Counted from the stretch's first letter, positions 15,316 to 25,228 are shown. The stretch: DNA of 64,000 nucleotides from Thiosulfatihalobacter marinus (GCF_016019955.1 NZ_JAECRZ010000016.1:1-64000), one strand, 5' to 3'. The notes: generated by a model not told the origin, from the letters alone. Translations and numbers: made by a program.

Positions 15316-15888
15316 TCAGGCGGCGGGCAGTTTGTAAACGCGCCCCCGATCCTCAACCTTCTCCGAGGTCACCTCGAGCCCGAGTTTCTTCTTCAGCGCT
15401 CCTGCTATCGCCCCGCGCACCGTGTGCGACTGCCAGTTCGTCGCGGCCATGATCTCCTCGATGGTTGCGCCTTCCGGCGCGCGCAGCATGACGATCAGCG
15501 TGGCCTGCTTGGTGCCCTCGCGCGGAGTGCGCGTCGTGGGCGCGGGTTTGGCCTCGCTGGCTGTGTTCGGCGTGGGCTCCTCAGTCGGAGCGTCCGTCGC
15601 GCCCACAGGCGGGGCGTTCCCGCCCTCCGGCTCGATGCCGATGGCGGCGAGTCCGGCGTCGGTCGCGACCAGCGAGGTGCCATGGCCGTCACCGGTTTCG
15701 TGCCAAAGGAGTTCGCCGTTGCGCAAGTTGGCGTCGACCTCTTCGAGGTAGCCCTTCGCGATCATCGCGCTGACCACCTTGGCGGCGGCCCCGCCGCGTA
15801 GGCTGTCGGGCAGCGGCAGGGCAACGCGGTCCTCGTTCTGGGCCGCGCGGGACAGGATGATCGTTTGCGTGTCGGAAAGCTTGGTCAT
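15316..15888 (-). CDS. DUF3489 protein
   Basis: A 190-residue protein. The C-terminal 70 residues (PREGTKQATLIVMLRAPEGA, then IMAATNWQSHTVRGAIAGAL) form the DUF3489 domain, a winged-helix-like fold frequent in alphaproteobacterial mobile elements. The N-terminal 50 residues (MTKLSDTQTIILSRAAQN...) form a separate helical unit joined by a Pro/Thr/Ala-rich linker. It is probably DNA-binding; function unknown. The N-terminal unit of a homologue is fused to methyltransferase pieces in the chimera at 53036-55585. Confidence 0.8.
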   Translation of the reverse strand: MTKLSDTQTIILSRAAQNEDRVALPLPDSLRGGAAAKVVSAMIAKGYLEEVDANLRNGELLWHETGDGHGTSLVATDAGLAAIGIEPEGGNAPPVGATDAPTEEPTPNTASEAKPAPTTRTPREGTKQATLIVMLRAPEGATIEEIMAATNWQSHTVRGAIAGALKKKLGLEVTSEKVEDRGRVYKLPAA

Positions 15889-15983
15889 GGGGTCGTCTCC
15901 GTTTTCGGACCGCGACCGTCGCGGTCTTCTACGACCCCAAGCCGCGCAGTTCGCGCGGCCGGAGTTTGGGCGACGGCCCGAGG

Positions 15984-16202
15984 TCAGATCAGCCCGAGGT
16001 CCCGCAGGAGTGCTGCGGCGTCAGGAAGTCGGTCGGTCGCAACATTGATGGCGATTGTCATGCTGTCGGCGGTGAGGCGCGCCCGAACGTTGGCTTCCTC
16101 GCGGAGCGATGCTTCGATCTCGTCGAGGATCGCCGGGATGCGGCTCGTGTCCCAAGGCTCGTTGAGGCCGCGAATGGCGATGCGGATGGTGCTGGTTTCC
16201 AT
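15984..16202 (-). CDS. Small conserved phage protein
   Basis: About 72 residues from the ATG at 16202 (GGAG eight bases upstream); an ATG at 16220 that overlaps the upstream stop is an alternative. The sequence (METSTIRIAIRGLNEPWDTS) is beta-rich at the start and ends in a helix (DAAALLRDLGLI). It lies in a minus-strand block with DUF3489 and another small gene. No domain recognised. Confidence 0.55.
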   Translation of the reverse strand: METSTIRIAIRGLNEPWDTSRIPAILDEIEASLREEANVRARLTADSMTIAINVATDRLPDAAALLRDLGLI

Positions 16203-16216
16203 GGCGTTTGCTCCGT

Positions 16217-16486
16217 TCATTCCGCGTGCTCGCCTTCGCTGAAGGCGCTGTCGGTGATGCGCTTCAGGAGGCTCGCGTAATGCTCAAGGGTGCCGACATC
16301 GCCCCAGTTGATCTCGTCGGGGTGGGCGTTGAAATGCTCGTCGCTGAGGCTTGCCAAGCGGGCGAGCATCTCGTCGATCTCGGCTTTCTTGCCCATGAAG
16401 GCGTTGAGCGCTGCTTCCTTGTTCCGCGCAACCTTCTCAGCGCGCAGTTGGTGGCGGGGTGTGGTGACCGAGTTCGGGCGGGTCAT
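16217..16486 (-). CDS. Small helical phage protein
   Basis: An 89-residue, charged, mostly helical protein (RNKEAALNAFMGKKAEIDEM; INWGDVGTLEHYASLLKRIT). It is first in the minus-strand block and divergent from the terminase operon. Its last seven residues, SEGEHAE, are also found at a deletion scar in prophage B (about 55680), which shows the gene once existed there too. Function unknown; control of late genes is possible from position. Confidence 0.6.
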   Translation of the reverse strand: MTRPNSVTTPRHQLRAEKVARNKEAALNAFMGKKAEIDEMLARLASLSDEHFNAHPDEINWGDVGTLEHYASLLKRITDSAFSEGEHAE

Positions 16487-16597
16487 CGCGGTGGCTCCGT
16501 TGTGAGTTGCATCGTTTTCGTAGGATCACGTTCGCTCTGGCTGGGAGGCTTATCAACTACATAAGTACATGACTTTGAATGATAATCGGAGCGTTTC

Positions 16598-17158
16598 ATG
16601 GAGGGTCTGAGCGAGCGCCAATACGCCGCCCGCGTTGGCCTTTCACGCGGGGCGATCCAGAAGGCCAAGGCGACGGGGCGGTTGGTTCTGCACGGCGATG
16701 GCAGCATCGACGCGGCGGCCAGCGATGCCCTGCGCGCCGAGGCGACCGACCCGTCCAAGACCCGCAAGCCGCCGCAGTCGAAGCTCAAACCTGTTCCGGA
16801 GGCGGCGGTCTCCGCCGTGGGAGAAACCCTGCGCGAACAGGGTCTGGCGGCACCGCCAATCGGTACCGGCACCACGTTTCTGCAGGCCAAGACGGCCAAT
16901 GAAGTGCTGAAGGCGCAGGAACGCCGCCTCCGGCTACAGAAGCTGAAAGGCGAATTGATCGAACGGGCCCGCGCGCTGTCGTTGGTCTTTCGGCTGGCGC
17001 GGCAGGAGCGCGACGTCTGGGTCAATTGGCCCGCGCGGGCGGCGGCGCTGATGGCGGCTGATCTGGGCGTCGAGCCCGCCGCAATGCAGAAGGTTCTGGA
17101 GAAACATGTCCGTGCCCAGCTCGACGAACTTGCCGAGGTCAAACCCGATCTCCGGTGA
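16598..17158 (+). CDS. Terminase small subunit (Nu1-like)
   Basis: A 186-residue protein with an N-terminal helix-turn-helix (LSERQYAARVGLSRGAIQKA), a Lys/Pro/Glu-rich linker, and a long helical segment (KTANEVLKAQERRLRLQKLK) followed by a domain ending in EKHVRAQLDELAEV. This is the layout of lambda Nu1-type small terminase subunits, which bind the packaging site and recruit the large subunit. It overlaps the large-subunit gene by about 50 bases. A DNA-contacting role is inferred from family and position. Confidence 0.75.
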   Translation: MEGLSERQYAARVGLSRGAIQKAKATGRLVLHGDGSIDAAASDALRAEATDPSKTRKPPQSKLKPVPEAAVSAVGETLREQGLAAPPIGTGTTFLQAKTANEVLKAQERRLRLQKLKGELIERARALSLVFRLARQERDVWVNWPARAAALMAADLGVEPAAMQKVLEKHVRAQLDELAEVKPDLR

Positions 17159-19109
17159 TGCGGACGATATGATGGTCTTCGACGGCGCTGCAGAAATCCT
17201 GCGCGCCTGGGGTGCGGGCCTCACGCCGGATGCGGACCTGACCGTTTCGGAATGGGCGGATCGTCACCGGATGCTCTCGGGCCGCGCTTCGGCCGAACCC
17301 GGGCGGTATCGCACAGCACGCACGCCCTACATGGGCGAGATCATGGACCGGCTGTCGCCCGGCGATCCGACACAAAGGATCGTGTTCATGAAGGCCGCGC
17401 AGGTCGGTGCGACCGAAGCGGGCAACAACTGGATCGGCTTTGCGATCCACCAAGCACCGGGGCCAATGCTCGCGGTCCAGCCGACGGTGGAACTGGCCAA
17501 GCGAAACTCGCGGCAGCGGATCGATCCGCTGATCGACGAAAGCCCGGAGCTGCGGGAGCGGGTGAAGCCCGCCCGGTCGCGCGACGCGGGCAACACGATG
17601 CTGTCGAAGGAGTTCGCGGGCGGCATCCTGATCCTGACGGGCGCGAACTCGGCGGTCGGCCTGCGCTCCACACCGGCGCGGTACATCTTCCTCGACGAGG
17701 TCGACGCCTATCCGGCCTCGGCCGACGAGGAAGGCGACCCGGTCACGCTGGCCGAGGCCCGGTCGCTGACCTTCGCCCACCGGCGCAAGGTGCTACTGGT
17801 CTCGACACCGACAATTCGGGGGATGAGCCGGATCGAACGGGACTATGAGGCCAGCGATCAGCGCCGGTTCTTTGTGCCCTGTCCGCATTGCGGCGCGATG
17901 CAGTGGCTGAAATTCGAACGGCTGCGCTGGGAAAAAGGGCAACCAGAAACAGCGGAATATCACTGCGAGGGCTGCGACACGCCCATCGCGGAGCATCACA
18001 AGACGGTGATGCTGGAATCTGGCGAATGGCGGGCGACCGCTACGGCAGCAGATCCGACCACGGTCGGGTATCACCTTTCAGCGCTTTATTCGCCGATCGG
18101 CTGGCTGAGCTGGGAGCAGATCGTGCGGGCTTGGGACGCGGCGCAGGGGTCGGACGAGGCGATCAAGGCGTTCCGCAACACCATCCTCGGCGAGACCTGG
18201 GTCGAGACCGGGGAAGCGCCCGACTGGCAGCGGCTCTACGACCGGCGTGAGCGCTGGACATCCGGCACGGTGCCCGCGGGCGGGCTGTTCCTGACCGCAG
18301 GAGCCGACGTGCAGAAGGACCGGATCGAGGTCGATGTCTGGGCCTGGGGGCGTGGGCTGGAAAGCTGGCTTGTCGATCACATTGTCATCGAGGGCGGGCC
18401 CGACCGGCATGAGGCGTGGGGCGACCTGACCGGGTTGCTCGGTCGAACCTGGCCGCATGAGCGTGGCGCACACTTGAAGATCGCGCGACTTGCCATCGAT
18501 ACCGGCTACGAGGCCCCAGCGGTCTATAGCTGGTCGCGGGCCCAAGGGTTCGCACAGGTGGCCCCTGTAAAAGGTATCGAAGGGTTCAACCGCGCAAGCC
18601 CGGTGTCTGGGCCGACTTTCGTGGACGCGACCGAGGGCGGGAAACGCCTGCGCCGGGGCGCACGGCTCTGGACCGTGGCGGTGTCGACCTTCAAGGCCGA
18701 GACCTATCGCTTCCTGCGGCTCGAACGGCCGACCGAGGAGGACATGGCCGCCGGGGCGGCGTTCTCACCAGGCACGGTCCACCTGCCGCATTGGGTCGAA
18801 AACGAATGGCTGAAGCAGTTCGTCGCCGAGCAGCTGGTCACGGTGCGGACCAAACGCGGCTTCGCGCGGCTGGAATGGCAGAAACTACGCGAGCGCAACG
18901 AGGCGCTGGATTGCCGGGTCTACGCGCGCGCCGCCGCCTAGATCGCGGGCGCGGATCGCTGGACCGATGAGAAATGGCGCGATCTCGAGGATCAGCTCGG
19001 GGTCGCCGACGCCTCTGCGGATCCCGCGGGGCAGATCAACAGGCAAGCGCAGGCTTCACAGGGCAAACGCCAATCCGACTGGCTCGGACGGCGTGGAGGA
19101 TGGTTTTGA
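17106..19109 (+). pseudogene. Large terminase subunit (GpA family) with premature amber codon
   Basis: The packaging ATPase-nuclease. The first 611 codons read without interruption: Walker A FMKAAQVGATEAG near residue 100, Walker B IFLDEVDAY near 200, and a CPHCGA/CEGCD zinc pair near 265-300. At 18939-18941 the frame meets TAG, but the same frame then continues with IAGADRWTDEKWRDLEDQLG and stops naturally at TGA 19107-19109, overlapping the next ATG. Homologues read W at this point, so TGG to TAG is the likely change. The truncated product loses about 56 residues. Could be decay or a sequence error. Confidence 0.8.
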
Positions 19110-19318
19110 TGACCGATTGGACAGAAACCGAGCTGTCGGCCCTGCGCCGCGCTTATGCCAGCGGCACGACCCGGGTCAGCTATGACGGCAAGTCTGTCGA
19201 CTATGGCTCGGCCGAAGATCTTCTGGCCCGGATTCGCACCATCGAACGCGCTATCGCCGGGACGGCAAGACCACTGCCGATCGCCGGCCTCGCGAGCTTC
19301 TCGCGTGGAGACCGCTGA
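19109..19318 (+). CDS. GpW-like head-tail connector
   Basis: A 69-residue protein (MTDWTETELSALRRAYASGT ... RTIERAIAG) with the length and helical pattern of lambda gpW, which sits between portal and tail and stabilises packaged DNA. The ATG overlaps the natural stop of the terminase frame, and the stop overlaps the portal ATG (TGATG), so it lies between the two genes as gpW does in lambda. The C-terminal part of a homologue survives in prophage B (55701-55787). Confidence 0.75.
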   Translation: MTDWTETELSALRRAYASGTTRVSYDGKSVDYGSAEDLLARIRTIERAIAGTARPLPIAGLASFSRGDR

Positions 19319-20886
19319 TGTCGGCGAACTGGTTTGACCACGCCATAGCCTCGGTGGCACCGCGCACGGCGGCCCGTCGAGTCCTTGCCAGGCAAGCCTT
19401 CGAAACCCTGACGCGGGGATATGACGGTGCCGCAAAGGGGCGGCGCACCGAAGGCTGGCGCACGCCAGGAACTTCCGCCGACACTGAGGTCGGCGTGGCC
19501 AGGGCGCTCTTGAGGGACCGGATGCGCGATCTGGTGCGCAACAACCCGCATGCGGCAAAGGCCGTGGCAGTGCTGGTGAACAACATTGTTGGTGCGGGCA
19601 TCATGCCCCGGGCGGCCAGCGGTAACGACAAGCTGGACCGCAAGGTCGATGCACTCTTCGCACGATGGTCAGATACGGCTGACGCCGACGGCCAGCTCGA
19701 CTTCTACGGGCTGCAAACGCTGATCTGCCGCGAGATGGTCGAAGCGGGCGAAGTGCTGGTGCGTCGTCGCCTGCGTCGATCCTCGGACGGTCTGTCGGTG
19801 CCGCTCCAATTGCAGGTGCTGGAGGCCGACTTTCTGGATGCCACGAAATCCGGCGCGGTCGGTGCTGGTCGCCTCGTCCAGGGGATCGAGTTCGACCCGG
19901 TCGGCAAGCGCCGGGCCTATTGGCTACACGCCGAACACCCCGGTGACGCTTATGGCGCATTTCAGAACGGCCTGCAGAGCCGCCCAATCCCGGCGACTGA
20001 GATCGCCCATGTTTATGAGAAACAGCGCACGCAGGCACGCGGCGTTCCCTGGGGCGCGCCAGTCATCCGCAGCTTGCGCGATCTCGACGACTACGAGGTG
20101 GCCGAACTGGTCCGCAAGAAGACCGAGGCCTGCGTTACCGCCATCGTCTTTGGAGATGATGAGGCGCAGCAGGGTATCGCGCCCTCCGTGGTCGACGCCG
20201 ACGGCAACCGGGTCGAGCAGTTCGAGCCGGGGCTGATCGCCTATGCGCGGGGCGGCAAGGATATCCGCTTTAACCAGCCCTCGGCAACGGGCGGCTACGG
20301 CGAGTACAAGCGGGCCAGCCTGCAAACGATCTCGGCCGGGTTCCGGATGCCCTACGAATTGCTGACCGGGGATCTCAGCCAGGTGAACTATTCCTCGATC
20401 CGCGCCGGACTTGTGGAGTTCCGACGGCAGATCGACGCAGTGCAGTGGCAGCTTTTCATCCCGATGTTCTGTGCACCAGTCTGGCGCTGGTTCACCGAGG
20501 CCGCATGGGCGGCGGGCCAGATCCCGACGCCGGACGTGCCCGTCGAATGGTCGCCGCCGAAGTTCGAGGCGGTCGATCCGCAAAAGGACGCAATGGCCAA
20601 CCTGCTGTCGATCCGATCCGGCACCATGACGCTGGCCGAGGTAATCGCCCGGCAGGGGCGCAACCCTGACGCCGTGCTGACGGAAATCGCTGCCACAAAT
20701 GCCAAACTCGATGCGCTTGGGCTGGTGCTCGACAGTGATCCGCGCCGCGTCACCAAGACCGGCAGCGCCCAGACAAGCGATCCGGCGAACGATCCCGCCG
20801 ACGACGGGCCGACCAATGACCCGGCCGACGATGATCCAAACGCCGACGCGGAAACCGACTCGGCGCAGGCCGACCAACAGGACTGA
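19318..20886 (+). CDS. Lambda-type portal protein (GpB family)
   Basis: A 522-residue portal, the dodecameric ring through which DNA enters and leaves the capsid. The N-terminal region (NPHAAKAVAVLVNNIVGAGI) and central GLIAYARGGKDIRFNQPSAT and YELLTGDLSQVNYSSIRAGL segments are typical of the phage_portal_2 family. The C-terminal 40 residues are a repetitive Asp/Pro/Asn-rich tail. A second full-length portal at 55787-57358 is about nine-tenths identical by eye but differs at many silent positions, so the two belong to separate prophages and not a recent duplication. Confidence 0.9.
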   Translation: MSANWFDHAIASVAPRTAARRVLARQAFETLTRGYDGAAKGRRTEGWRTPGTSADTEVGVARALLRDRMRDLVRNNPHAAKAVAVLVNNIVGAGIMPRAASGNDKLDRKVDALFARWSDTADADGQLDFYGLQTLICREMVEAGEVLVRRRLRRSSDGLSVPLQLQVLEADFLDATKSGAVGAGRLVQGIEFDPVGKRRAYWLHAEHPGDAYGAFQNGLQSRPIPATEIAHVYEKQRTQARGVPWGAPVIRSLRDLDDYEVAELVRKKTEACVTAIVFGDDEAQQGIAPSVVDADGNRVEQFEPGLIAYARGGKDIRFNQPSATGGYGEYKRASLQTISAGFRMPYELLTGDLSQVNYSSIRAGLVEFRRQIDAVQWQLFIPMFCAPVWRWFTEAAWAAGQIPTPDVPVEWSPPKFEAVDPQKDAMANLLSIRSGTMTLAEVIARQGRNPDAVLTEIAATNAKLDALGLVLDSDPRRVTKTGSAQTSDPANDPADDGPTNDPADDDPNADAETDSAQADQQD

Positions 20887-20890
20887 CCCT

Positions 20891-22945
20891 ATGGACACGA
20901 TGATCGAAATCCCGGCCTTGCGCCGGTCGGCGGAGCTTGCGCCAAACTCGGCTGATATCGACGCCCGCACCGTCGAGGTGATCTGGTCAGCAGGGGCGCG
21001 GGTTCGCCGTTCGACCCTGTTCGGCGAGCCCTATGACGAAGAGCTCAGCCTAGATCCAACCCATGTGCGGCTGTATCGTCTGAATGCGGGCGCGCCGTTT
21101 CTGAAGGTGCATGAAATCGACACGCTGGATGCTGTGATCGGTTCGGTCGTCCCGGGCTCGGCGCGTATCGAAAACGGCCGTGGCATCGCCCTCGTGCGGA
21201 TCAGTGAACGTGCCGATGTAGAACCGATTTGGCGCGACATTCAGGCCGGGCACATCCGTGCGGTGTCCATCGGCTACCAAGTTCATCGCTTCGAGGTCTC
21301 GAAACCCGAAGCAGCCCGCGAACTTTGGCGCGCGGTGGACTGGACGCCCTTTGAGGTGTCCGCCGTGCCCGTTGGCGCGGACCCTGCCGCGGGGTTCCGC
21401 GCCCAATCCCCACTTCACGACTGCGTCCTCCATCGCCGGGACGTCCCACCCACAACCACAGGAGCCATCCCGATGACGGACAAACCCAATGCCCCGGCCG
21501 CAGAGGCCGAAGACCAGCACAGCGACACTCTCGCGACCGAGGACACCACCATGACTGAACCGAAGACTTCCGCGACTGAGCCGAAGGCCGCCGCAAGTGA
21601 AACCCGCACCCCACCAAAGGCGCAGAAGCCCGATGCCCCCGTTGTGCCTGACACTGAAGCCGTCGCAACCCGCGCCCGCGAAACCGAGCGCGACCGCGTG
21701 TCCACCATCTACGATCTGGCAGGACGGCTTAACCTCGAGCGCAGCTTTGCCGAGGATCTGGTGAAGCGCGGCACCGATATCGGCGAAGCCCGCCGTCTGA
21801 TCCTCGATCAGGTGGCCGCCAAATCCGAAGAAACCCGCACCTTCAGCCAAGTCTCGATCCCTCTCGGCGGACGCGATGAACAGGTCACCCGTCGCGAAGC
21901 CGTCGCAAATGCGCTGCTCCACCGCTACAGCCCGACGCTGTTCACTCTGGAGGAAGCCGCCCGCCAGTATCGCGGCATGACGCTGATGGAACTGGCCCGG
22001 GAAAGCCTCGGCAATGCAGGGGTCAACACGCGCGGCCTGTCGCGCGACGAGGTGGCGACGCGCGCGCTGCATTCGACCTCGGACTTCCCTGAGATCCTGT
22101 CGGCGGTCACCAACAAGACCCTGCGGCAGGCCTACGAGGCCTATCCCCGCACCTTCATGCTGTTCTGCCGCCAGGTGCTGGCCACCGACTTCAAGGCGAT
22201 GCACCGGGTCCAGCTCGGCGAAGCGCCGCAGCTGCTGGAGGTCGGCGAAAGTGGTGAGTTCAAGCGCGGCACGCTTGGCGAGAGCAAGGAGAGCTACAAG
22301 GTCAAGACCTATGGCCGAGTGGTCGCGATCACCCGCCAGACGCTGATCAACGACGACCTCGACGCCTTTACCCGCATCCCGGCGATGTATGGCAACTCCA
22401 TTGCGCAGCTGGAAAGCGATGTGGTCTGGGGCATCATCACCGCCAACCCGGCGATGGCTGACGGCAATGCGCTGTTCCACACCACCCACAAGAACCTTGC
22501 GGGCACCGGCGCGGCGCTGGCCGTCGATGCGGTGGGGGCGGCCCGTGCGGCGATGGCGCTGCAGACTGGGCTCGACAAGAAGACGGTGCTGAATGTGCGG
22601 CCCGCCTTCCTGATCGTGCCCGCCTCGCTGGAACTGAAGGCCGAGCAAATGGTCGCTCAGAACCTGGTGCCCGCCGCGACGTCCGGCGTGGTGCCGCAGT
22701 CGATTCGCACGCTCGCGCCGATCAGCGAGCCCCGGCTCGATGCGGCGAGCGAGACCGCATGGTATCTGGCGGCCAGCCCGAACCAGATCGACACCATCGA
22801 ATACGCCTATCTCGAGGGCCAGCAGGGTGCCTATATCGAGACGCGCAACGGCTTCGACGTCGACGGCGTCGAGATCAAGTGCCGCCTCGACTTCGGCGCC
22901 AAGGCCATCGACTGGCGGGGTCTCTACAAGAACCCGGGCGCATAA
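20891..22945 (+). CDS. Prohead protease-major capsid fusion protein
   Basis: About 684 residues from the ATG at 20891. Residues 1-190 form a prohead protease (FLKVHEIDTLDAVIGSVVPG; RAVSIGYQVHRFEV). A Pro/Ala/Glu-rich linker of about 110 residues acts as a likely scaffold. Residues about 300-684 form a Mu gpT-like major capsid domain (RTFMLFCRQVLATDFKAMHR; YGRVVAITRQTLINDDLDAF). Fused protease-capsid proteins self-process during head assembly. In prophage B the same gene is cut at the end of the linker (57363-58214). Confidence 0.85.
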   Translation: MDTMIEIPALRRSAELAPNSADIDARTVEVIWSAGARVRRSTLFGEPYDEELSLDPTHVRLYRLNAGAPFLKVHEIDTLDAVIGSVVPGSARIENGRGIALVRISERADVEPIWRDIQAGHIRAVSIGYQVHRFEVSKPEAARELWRAVDWTPFEVSAVPVGADPAAGFRAQSPLHDCVLHRRDVPPTTTGAIPMTDKPNAPAAEAEDQHSDTLATEDTTMTEPKTSATEPKAAASETRTPPKAQKPDAPVVPDTEAVATRARETERDRVSTIYDLAGRLNLERSFAEDLVKRGTDIGEARRLILDQVAAKSEETRTFSQVSIPLGGRDEQVTRREAVANALLHRYSPTLFTLEEAARQYRGMTLMELARESLGNAGVNTRGLSRDEVATRALHSTSDFPEILSAVTNKTLRQAYEAYPRTFMLFCRQVLATDFKAMHRVQLGEAPQLLEVGESGEFKRGTLGESKESYKVKTYGRVVAITRQTLINDDLDAFTRIPAMYGNSIAQLESDVVWGIITANPAMADGNALFHTTHKNLAGTGAALAVDAVGAARAAMALQTGLDKKTVLNVRPAFLIVPASLELKAEQMVAQNLVPAATSGVVPQSIRTLAPISEPRLDAASETAWYLAASPNQIDTIEYAYLEGQQGAYIETRNGFDVDGVEIKCRLDFGAKAIDWRGLYKNPGA

Positions 22946-23022
22946 CCGGGCAATTCCTGAAATCCCACCTCTGACGGGCGGTCCCATCAGGCCGCCCGTT
23001 CGCTTTTGCAAAGGATCCCGCA

Positions 23023-23358
23023 ATGAAAAACTACGTCCAACCCGGCAACACCATCACCCTGACCGCGCCCTATGCCGTGACATCCGGCGACGGCCTGCTT
23101 GTTGGCTCCATTTTCGGCGTGGCCGCCGGGGATGCCGCTAATGCCGAAACGGTCGAGGCCGCGCTCGTCGGCATTTTCGATCTGAAAAAGGTCGCGTCCC
23201 AAGCCTGGTCTGCCGGTGACAAGGTCTATTGGGACAACACCAACAAGGAAGCCACCAAGACCGCCACGGCGAATACGCTGATTGGCGTAGCCACCGAAGC
23301 TGTTGCGGGCGGCGCGGGCGACGTGATCGGCCGCGTGCGCCTGAACGCGAGCTTCTGA
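23023..23358 (+). CDS. DUF2190 capsid decoration-like protein
   Basis: A 111-residue beta-rich protein (MKNYVQPGNTITLTAPYAVT; ASQAWSAGDKVYWDNTNKEA; GRVRLNASF). This matches DUF2190, often placed after major capsid genes and thought to decorate or stabilise the head. The start has AAGGAT upstream, and its stop overlaps the next ATG (TGATGA). Confidence 0.8.
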   Translation: MKNYVQPGNTITLTAPYAVTSGDGLLVGSIFGVAAGDAANAETVEAALVGIFDLKKVASQAWSAGDKVYWDNTNKEATKTATANTLIGVATEAVAGGAGDVIGRVRLNASF

Positions 23359-23669
23359 TGACGGCGTTTGCCGCCATTCTGGATGCGCTGTTCGCGGATC
23401 CCAACATCGGGCGCGAGGCCGTCTATACTTCCGATGGTGGCGCGCCGGTGCTAGTGCGCGTCGTCTCCCGGCAGGCTGATGCGATCACCGACTTTGGCAA
23501 TGCGCGGCTCTGGTCGGAAACGACCCGGATCGATTTACGCGTCGCAGAGGTTCCGACCCCGCGTCCCGGCGACCGCTTGGAAATCGACGGCGATGCCTTC
23601 CTCATTCAGGGCGAGCCTGTTCGCGACCGCGAGCGGCTGGTCTGGACCGTGGATCTGAGACCTGCGTGA
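23358..23669 (+). CDS. Head-tail joining protein (gpFII-like)
   Basis: A 103-residue protein starting at the ATG that overlaps the DUF2190 stop. Segments such as AILDALFADPNIGREAVYTS and PRPGDRLEIDGDAFLIQGEP resemble phage head-tail joining proteins of the lambda FII type, small beta proteins at the neck. Length and position between decoration protein and the DUF6441 gene agree. Confidence 0.75.
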   Translation: MTAFAAILDALFADPNIGREAVYTSDGGAPVLVRVVSRQADAITDFGNARLWSETTRIDLRVAEVPTPRPGDRLEIDGDAFLIQGEPVRDRERLVWTVDLRPA

Positions 23670-24295
23670 AACTGAAGCTCGACATCGATCCGGACATCGT
23701 CGCCATGATGGCAGCGGAGGTTGCGGCCGGGGAGCGCGCGGTGACAGCCGCCATGCGCGAGGCCGGGACTAGGCTGAAGACTGCATGGCGCACGCAGATC
23801 ACTGGCGCGGGACTGGGGCGGCGGCTTGCGAATTCGATCCGCAACCAGAACTTCCCGAAGTCGGGCGAGAGCCTCGACGCCGCCGCGCTGGTCTGGTCCA
23901 AGGCACCGGTTATTGTCGGAGCCCACGACACCGGCCCGTTGATCCGCTCGAAGAATGGGTTCTGGCTGGCGATCCCGCTGCCCGCTGCTGGCAAGTCCCT
24001 GCGCGGCGGCCGGATCACACCCGGCGAATGGGAGTGGCGGCGCGGGTTGCGCCTGCGCTTCGTCTATCGCCGCACCGGCCCGAGCCTGCTTGTGGCGGAG
24101 GGACGGCTGAACACGAAGGGTCAGGCGGTAGTGTCCCGCTCAAAGACCGGGCGCGGCAAGGTCACCGCGCCGATCTTCCTTCTGGTCCCGCAGGTCAAAC
24201 TGCCGAAGCGGCTGAACCTCGACCGGGATGCAGAGCGGGTGCTCGACAGCGTGCCGGGGCTGATCGTGGCGAATTGGGTGGAGGGAATGTTGTGA
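23666..24295 (+). CDS. DUF6441 tail-completion protein
   Basis: A 209-residue basic protein that overlaps the upstream stop by a few bases. It has a long N-terminal helix (MAAEVAAGERAVTAAMREAG) and a C-terminal KVTAPIFLLVPQVKLPKRLN stretch. I recall it as DUF6441, which occupies the place of HK97 gp10-type neck or tail proteins. Its last 65 residues are preserved in prophage B. In both prophages foreign cargo genes begin right after it. Confidence 0.75.
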   Translation: MKLKLDIDPDIVAMMAAEVAAGERAVTAAMREAGTRLKTAWRTQITGAGLGRRLANSIRNQNFPKSGESLDAAALVWSKAPVIVGAHDTGPLIRSKNGFWLAIPLPAAGKSLRGGRITPGEWEWRRGLRLRFVYRRTGPSLLVAEGRLNTKGQAVVSRSKTGRGKVTAPIFLLVPQVKLPKRLNLDRDAERVLDSVPGLIVANWVEGML

Positions 24296-24367
24296 GCGTA
24301 CGGTGTATTGCCAAAGAATTAACCCCTTTATGTGAAGTTGGCGAAAACTCTGTCCAGGGGCTTCTGC

Positions 24368-25228
24368 ATGCACATCGACCCACATCTTTATCGCAAGGCG
24401 TTCCAAGCCTACCTGCGCAAAGGGACGCCTATCGAGTGGTCGATCAAGCAGGAGCGGCCAGCCACGCATTACATCTGGCGTACGCGCGGAGATGATAAAG
24501 TCCGCCCAAGCCATGCTGCCAACAACGGTCGGGTTTTTGCATGGAATGATCCGCCTGAGACGGGCCATCCCGGCGAAGACTACGGCTGCCGCTGCACGGC
24601 TGAGCCCTTCATGCCGTCGGTCGATGAGTCTATTGAAATCGAAGTGGCCGACGCAGAGGACACCGGAGCCGCTTGGAGCAGCCGTGATTTCGTCCGCCAC
24701 TACTACAATGGTGGTGGCCGTGGTGTTACCGTTCGCGAAACCGGACATCTGAGCGGAATCGTGGCGAAGTACATGACCTCCACTGTGACCAAGAGCCTTC
24801 AGGACAACATCGCGGAGGTAGCCAGGGAACACCCGAACGGTGCCTTTTCGGATGTCTTCGAGAACACGTACGATATGACCGGGATCGTATTCAGCATCGG
24901 TGACACCACAATAGGCGGTCGCTTCACGGGAAACGGTGTTGCGGAGTTCGGTATTCTCACGGTCACGGGGCAAATTGATTTCTACCTGGAGGATGAATTC
25001 GCCGATCCGGCCGATGTCGGTATGGAGGTCATCGACTTAGGCGAGACAATCTACGAAAATATCCACAGGCCGATGGAAGATTACCTTCGCGGACGCGTCG
25101 GGCTCCCTCCCACAGGGCCACAGCGTCTGGGCATTCACACTGGAGAACCATATCCGATCACGGATCGGTGGACTGGAAGCTTCTCGGGTCAGATCTTTGC
25201 GGATCCAGCACGCAGCAGGTTCGGGTGA
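24368..25228 (+). CDS. MuF-motif protein with C-terminal domain of unknown type, probable toxin
   Basis: About 286 residues from the ATG at 24368 (AGGGG seven bases upstream); GTG 24332 is an alternative start. Residues about 35-85 carry the Mu gpF signature: WRTRGDDKVRPSHAANNGRV, then HPGEDYGCRCTAEPF. About 190 residues follow that have no counterpart in ordinary minor head proteins (FVRHYYNGGGRGVTVRETGH; FTGNGVAEFGILTVTGQIDF). MuF domains followed by a variable C-terminus are known polymorphic toxins of temperate phages. Codon use is less GC-rich than the flanking tail genes. The toxin role is inference. Confidence 0.55.
   Translation: MHIDPHLYRKAFQAYLRKGTPIEWSIKQERPATHYIWRTRGDDKVRPSHAANNGRVFAWNDPPETGHPGEDYGCRCTAEPFMPSVDESIEIEVADAEDTGAAWSSRDFVRHYYNGGGRGVTVRETGHLSGIVAKYMTSTVTKSLQDNIAEVAREHPNGAFSDVFENTYDMTGIVFSIGDTTIGGRFTGNGVAEFGILTVTGQIDFYLEDEFADPADVGMEVIDLGETIYENIHRPMEDYLRGRVGLPPTGPQRLGIHTGEPYPITDRWTGSFSGQIFADPARSRFG

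Noticed and set aside
21050-23023. 657-codon minus-strand frame opposite the capsid fusion
   Set aside because: Antisense to a well-supported structural gene, compositionally typical of mirror frames.
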